Of a stretch of DNA of 64,000 nt, positions 59,351 through 64,000 are shown piece after piece; the stretch's first letter is position 1; the number at the start of each line of letters is the position of its first letter. The stretch comes from Actinomycetospora chiangmaiensis DSM 45062. GTDB lineage: Bacteria > Actinomycetota > Actinomycetes > Mycobacteriales > Pseudonocardiaceae. The DNA lies in assembly GCF_000379625.1 (NCBI RefSeq), contig NZ_KB903224.1:1-64000 (forward strand), read 5' to 3'. A program made the translations under genes and the position numbers. The notes beneath the pieces are model-generated. The model was not told the origin of the DNA and did not search any database. It was given only the letters and a program-made list of their open reading frames with translations.

Positions 59351-59817
59351 CGGCCGTACCAGGGCACCTCGCCGCCGCGGATGCCCGGCGGCGGGGTGGT
59401 GGCCGGCGACGGCCCCACCCCGAAGGTCCGCGGGTCGTCCACGTCGACGATGCGGCGTCCCAGCGGCGTCAGCGAGACGGGGATCAGCTTGAGGTTCGCC
59501 CAGGCGAACGGGATGCCGATGATCGTCACGGCCAGGGCGATCGCGGTGAACACGTGGCCGAGGGCGAGCCACCAGCCCGCGACGACGAACCAGACGATGT
59601 TGCCCAGCGTCGACCCGACGCCGTGGTCGGGACGGCGCTCGAGCCGCTGCCCGAACGGCCACAGCGCGAACAGCGCGATGCGGAACGAGGCGATCCCCCA
59701 CGGGATCGTCACGATCAGCACGCAGCAGATGATGCCGGCGATGACGTAGCCGATCGCCATCCACACCCCGGCCAGCACCAGCCAGACGAGGTTCAGCACG
59801 ACCCGCAGACCTTCCAT
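59347..59817 (-). CDS. YccF-family membrane protein
   Basis: This 156-aa protein has two copies of the YccF domain, each with two hydrophobic helices (LNLVWLVLAGVWMAIGYVIAGIICCVLIVTIPWG and LGNIVWFVVAGWWLALGHVFTAIALAVTIIGIPFAWA). The conserved W, P and G residues at the helix ends are in place. It ends in a short polar cytosolic tail. The function of the family is unknown. The start at 59817 lies at the edge of a small inverted repeat (GTGCTCAG at 59818 and CTGAGCAC at 59851). Confidence 0.88.
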   Translation of the reverse strand: MEGLRVVLNLVWLVLAGVWMAIGYVIAGIICCVLIVTIPWGIASFRIALFALWPFGQRLERRPDHGVGSTLGNIVWFVVAGWWLALGHVFTAIALAVTIIGIPFAWANLKLIPVSLTPLGRRIVDVDDPRTFGVGPSPATTPPPGIRGGEVPWYGR

Positions 59818-59997
59818 GTGCTCAGCATGCCCGGATCCACTGAGAGCTCCCTGAGCACGCCGGGAACTATTTTCCCGACGTCGGGTCGGTGCGGATCGGG
59901 CCCGATGGCCCTCCCGCCGCGAGCGACGGTCACACCACGCAGGATCCGCGGACTCCGGACCTGCCTCCCCGTCGCCCTCGCGGCGCGGTCGACCGGT

Positions 59998-61296
59998 TCA
60001 GTCCAGCACGCGGCCCTTCGTCTCGGGCAGCGTCAGGATGATCAGGAACGCGATGACCGCCGCGCCGGAGACGTACCAGAAGAACAGCTGCGGCTGTCCC
60101 ACTCCGGACAGCGCCGCGATGAGCAGCGGCGCGGTGCCGCCGAACAGCGCGACCGTCAGGTTGTACCAGGCGCCGATCCCGAGGGCGCGGAGCTCCGTCG
60201 GGAAGATCTCGCTCATGATCGCGGGCGCGATCGAGGAGAACACCGCGTACAGCCCGAGGCCGACGGCGAAGACGACGATCAGGTTGAGCAGTGGCGGCCG
60301 GTCGGTGATGAGCAGGCTGAGGGGGACCGTGAGCACCGCGAACGCCGCCGACCAGATCAGCATCTGCGGCTTGCGGCCGAACCGGTCGGCGCACGCGCCC
60401 ATCGGGTACTGCAGCGCGATGAACACGACCGTGCCGATCGACAGCGCGAGGAAGACCTCACTGCCCTCGGCGCCGCGGAACTGCACCGCATAGGGGGTCA
60501 GCGCGCTGAAGAACGTGTAGTAGCAGAGCGTCGAGAGCAGCGTGAAGCCGAAGAGCTGCAGCACCGACTTCGGGAAGTGGGTCAGGGTGCGCAGCAACGG
60601 GTTCCTCGTGGCCCTGGCCTTCTCGACGTTCTCCTCGAACTGCTCGGTCTCGGCGAGCGTGCGGCGCAGCCAGAGCCCGACCAGGCCGAGCACGCCGCCG
60701 GCCACGAAGGCGATGCGCCAGCCGTAGGACTCGAGGTCCGGCCGCGAGAGCGTCGAGGTCAACAGCAGACCGAGCAGCGACGCGGCGAGCAGCGCGACGC
60801 CGGTGGAGATGTAGAAGAAGCTGGAGTAACGGCCGCGGCGGTTCGGGGGCGCGATCTCGGCGAGGTACGCGCTCGCGTTGGACACCTCGCCGCCGAGCGA
60901 GAGGCCCTGCGCGATCCGCGCGAGCAGCAGCAGGATCGGGGCGAGCCAGCCGACGGCGGAGTAGGTCGGCAGCACGGCGATCAGCAGCGACCCGCCGGCC
61001 ATCAGCAGGATCGTGATCAGCATCGCGAACCGGCGGCCCCGCAGGTCGGCCAGGCGCCCGAGGAGAACCCCGCCGAGCGGGCGGAAGAAGAAGGCGAGGG
61101 CGTAGGTCGACGTGGTGCCGATGAGCGCGAGCGTCGGGTTCGACTTGTCGAAGAACTGCGACGAGAAGTAGACCGCGAACGTCGCGTAGATCGTCCAGTC
61201 GAACCACTCGACGGCGTTGCCGATGCTTGCCGCGACGAGCGTCCGTACCGGCAACCGATGACCCTCGGTCGACGCCTGGTCGGTCACCTGGCTCAT
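59998..61296 (-). CDS. MHS-type MFS metabolite:proton symporter
   Basis: The 432-aa transporter has 12 predicted helices and the MHS signature: ASIGNAVEWFDWTIYATFAVYFSSQFF at the first helix, RPLGGVLLGRLADLRGRRFAML, and ARIAQGLSLGGEVSNASAYLAE. Relatives carry dicarboxylates, shikimate, proline or aromatic acids. The ATG at 61296 follows GAGGGAGCG. It is a single gene with a palindromic repeat (61388-61446) upstream, between it and groEL. The substrate is not predicted. Confidence 0.9.
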   Translation of the reverse strand: MSQVTDQASTEGHRLPVRTLVAASIGNAVEWFDWTIYATFAVYFSSQFFDKSNPTLALIGTTSTYALAFFFRPLGGVLLGRLADLRGRRFAMLITILLMAGGSLLIAVLPTYSAVGWLAPILLLLARIAQGLSLGGEVSNASAYLAEIAPPNRRGRYSSFFYISTGVALLAASLLGLLLTSTLSRPDLESYGWRIAFVAGGVLGLVGLWLRRTLAETEQFEENVEKARATRNPLLRTLTHFPKSVLQLFGFTLLSTLCYYTFFSALTPYAVQFRGAEGSEVFLALSIGTVVFIALQYPMGACADRFGRKPQMLIWSAAFAVLTVPLSLLITDRPPLLNLIVVFAVGLGLYAVFSSIAPAIMSEIFPTELRALGIGAWYNLTVALFGGTAPLLIAALSGVGQPQLFFWYVSGAAVIAFLIILTLPETKGRVLD

Positions 61297-61387
61297 GTGC
61301 GCTCCCTCACCATGGTCCGTCGGGCACGCACGGTAGGTGATTCGTCCGGAATCGACCAGGCGACGTCGCAGCCAGCGGAACCGTCTG

Positions 61388-61446
61388 GTGACAGCGGAGC
61401 GTCGTCGCCGCCACTGGACGACAGCAACGACGCTTCGCTGCCACGA
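61388..61446. repeat. dispersed palindromic repeat, copy C
   Basis: This copy matches the right arm GACAGCAACGACGCTTCGCT of copy B exactly, but it has changes in its left arm. It is intergenic, upstream of the MHS transporter gene and near the end of groEL. Confidence 0.8.
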
Positions 61447-61455
61447 GGGGCCGGA

Positions 61456-61500
61456 GACGACGAACGGGCCGCACCCCCGGTGGGGGTACGGCCCGTCGTC
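61456..61500 (-). terminator. groEL terminator hairpin
   Basis: Arms around 61456-61477 and 61481-61500 pair almost completely (CGGGCCG and CCCCC blocks with their complements) directly downstream of the groEL stop at 61517. Confidence 0.7.
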
Positions 61501-61516
61501 AGGAAGAGCGCGTGGA

Positions 61517-63232
<1,716 letters not shown>

Positions 63233-63245
63233 TCACCGACCCGAC

Positions 63246-63272
63246 CTGGCACTCGACACTACCGAGTGCCAG
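63246..63272. promoter_or_regulatory. CIRCE operator (HrcA site) of groEL
   Basis: CTGGCACTC and GAGTGCCAG form a perfect inverted repeat with 9 bases between them, the CIRCE architecture (consensus TTAGCACTC-N9-GAGTGCTAA) bound by HrcA. It is about 95 bp upstream of the groEL start. A half-site (CTGGCACTCG) follows at 63281-63290. Confidence 0.85.
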
Positions 63273-63325
63273 CCGCGAGTCTGGCACTCGGGTGGGGTGA
63301 GTGCAAGCGACCCGGCCCGTCGGGG

Positions 63326-64000
63326 TCAGCCCGGCAGCAGGACGAGGACGACGACCAGCACCACCAGGACCACTCCCCCGACGACGAGCGCCACGACCGG
63401 CCGCCCGGGCGTACGGCCGCCGCCGAACGCGCCGAGGTCGGTGGGCGTCGCGGGGTCCTGGGTGCGCCGTGGTGGCGGCGCGGTCCGCGGCGGGAGCGGC
63501 GCCCGCACCGGCATCCCGTTCCCGACGGCGGGTCCTGCCCCGGGTGGGCGCGGCGGCCCGGGCGGGCGCGCCGACGGGTGCCCGGGTGGGGCCGGCGGGG
63601 TCGGTGTGCGCGGCGGCCTCGGTGTGCGCGCCGGGCTCGATGCGTCGCCGTGAGGGGAGGATGCGAGCGCTCTTGTGGCCCGAGGGTTCCCCTCACACGG
63701 GCGGGAGCCGGGGCCGGCCACGGGTGGCCGCCGGGCGAGCGCGGACCGTGCGCCGGTGACGAGTTCCCGGGCGCTCGCGGGGCGCCGGTCGGGATCGACG
63801 GACAGGGCCCGGCGCAGCAGGGCGTCGACCTCGGCGCCGAGGGACACGGCCGGCACGTCCCCGGCGAAGTGCGCGTCGATGACCTCGGTGACCGAGCCGC
63901 GGTAGGGGGCGCGGCCGGTCAGGCAGGCGTAGAGCACGCACCCGAGCGAGTACAGGTCGGTGCGGGCGTCGACCGGCTCGCCGCGCAGGTGCTCGGGTGC
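63326..64000 (-). CDS. serine/threonine protein kinase, C-terminal part
   Basis: The frame is open to the window edge and gives the last 224 residues of a Hanks-type kinase. [35 protein letters not shown] is the APE/subdomain IX region, and [21 protein letters not shown] the subdomain XI Arg. A long Pro-rich linker and a C-terminal hydrophobic helix ([23 protein letters not shown]) follow, an unusual end with almost no extracellular portion. The catalytic HRD and DFG motifs are outside the window. Confidence 0.88.
   Translation of the reverse strand, partial: APEHLRGEPVDARTDLYSLGCVLYACLTGRAPYRGSVTEVIDAHFAGDVPAVSLGAEVDALLRRALSVDPDRRPASARELVTGARSALARRPPVAGPGSRPCEGNPRATRALASSPHGDASSPARTPRPPRTPTPPAPPGHPSARPPGPPRPPGAGPAVGNGMPVRAPLPPRTAPPPRRTQDPATPTDLGAFGGGRTPGRPVVALVVGGVVLVVLVVVLVLLPG

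Noticed and set aside
59818..59858. Fourth member of the 40-bp palindrome family
   Set aside because: Only the outer 8 bases (GTGCTCAG/CTGAGCAC) pair, the ends are in the opposite sense, and the interior shows no symmetry. It is probably chance.

Overview
The window is very GC-rich actinobacterial chromosome. Short overlapping operons, frequent GTG starts, a complete-looking mycofactocin gene set, an NDMA-type methanol dehydrogenase, a conservon and a MoxR/VWA-assisted molybdenum hydroxylase system together suggest Pseudonocardiaceae, perhaps a Pseudonocardia relative. That placement is inferred from gene content only. No rRNA, tRNA or CRISPR array was recognised.

Layout. 1-4100: the end of an IS481-like transposase, an AlkA-type DNA glycosylase, a VOC protein, an AraC regulator bracketed by two copies of a 40-bp palindrome, an endonuclease/exonuclease/phosphatase-fold protein and a P1 peptidase. 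4103-10159 (minus): a form II carbon-monoxide-dehydrogenase-like molybdenum hydroxylase in the order S-L-M, followed by a CoxG-type SRPBCC protein and a CoA-transferase. 10592-19675 (minus): the mycofactocin operon mftA-mftB-mftC, two FadH/old-yellow-enzyme paralogues, an ArsR-SRPBCC fusion, mftE, mftF and a MOSC protein. mftR and a small GntR gene are divergent. No mftD is present. 22039-27289 (plus): methanol dehydrogenase, a His-rich MoxR ATPase, a His-rich VWA protein and a methyltransferase. 27337-32246: a bacterial NO synthase oxygenase, a putative secreted protein and a flavohaemoglobin-like protein with a Gly/Tyr-rich N-terminus. 32316-36282: OsmC, an MFS exporter with an HxlR regulator, and an ECF41-type sigma factor with its carboxymuconolactone-decarboxylase partner. 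36279-39770: an Fe-type alcohol dehydrogenase with a NarL-type two-component system. 39889-43200: coxD-coxE-XdhC/CoxI maturation genes. 43694-44311: a resuscitation-promoting factor. 44795-48537: molybdenum-cofactor genes (moaE, mog, moaC, mocA-like) with an embedded malic enzyme. 48640-59350: two XPB-type helicase proteins flanking a cvnABCD conservon. 59347-64000: YccF, an MHS-type transporter, a solitary GroEL under a CIRCE element, and the end of a Ser/Thr protein kinase.

How it fits together. Three themes recur: oxidation of small C1-type substrates (methanol, possibly CO), the cofactors this needs (mycofactocin, molybdopterin) and MoxR/VWA assembly machines. There are two MoxR-VWA pairs. 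One sits with XdhC and probably serves the molybdenum enzyme. The other has poly-His segments and lies directly behind the methanol dehydrogenase, where it may mature that metalloenzyme. This second module, with a mycofactocin cluster that has two OYE paralogues but no mftD, is the least explained part of the window.

Below gene scale, palindromic repeats are conspicuous. A family of about 59 bp has three copies, one of them inside a coding sequence. A different palindrome lies in-frame in the neighbouring paralogue. A 40-bp family decorates gene ends.
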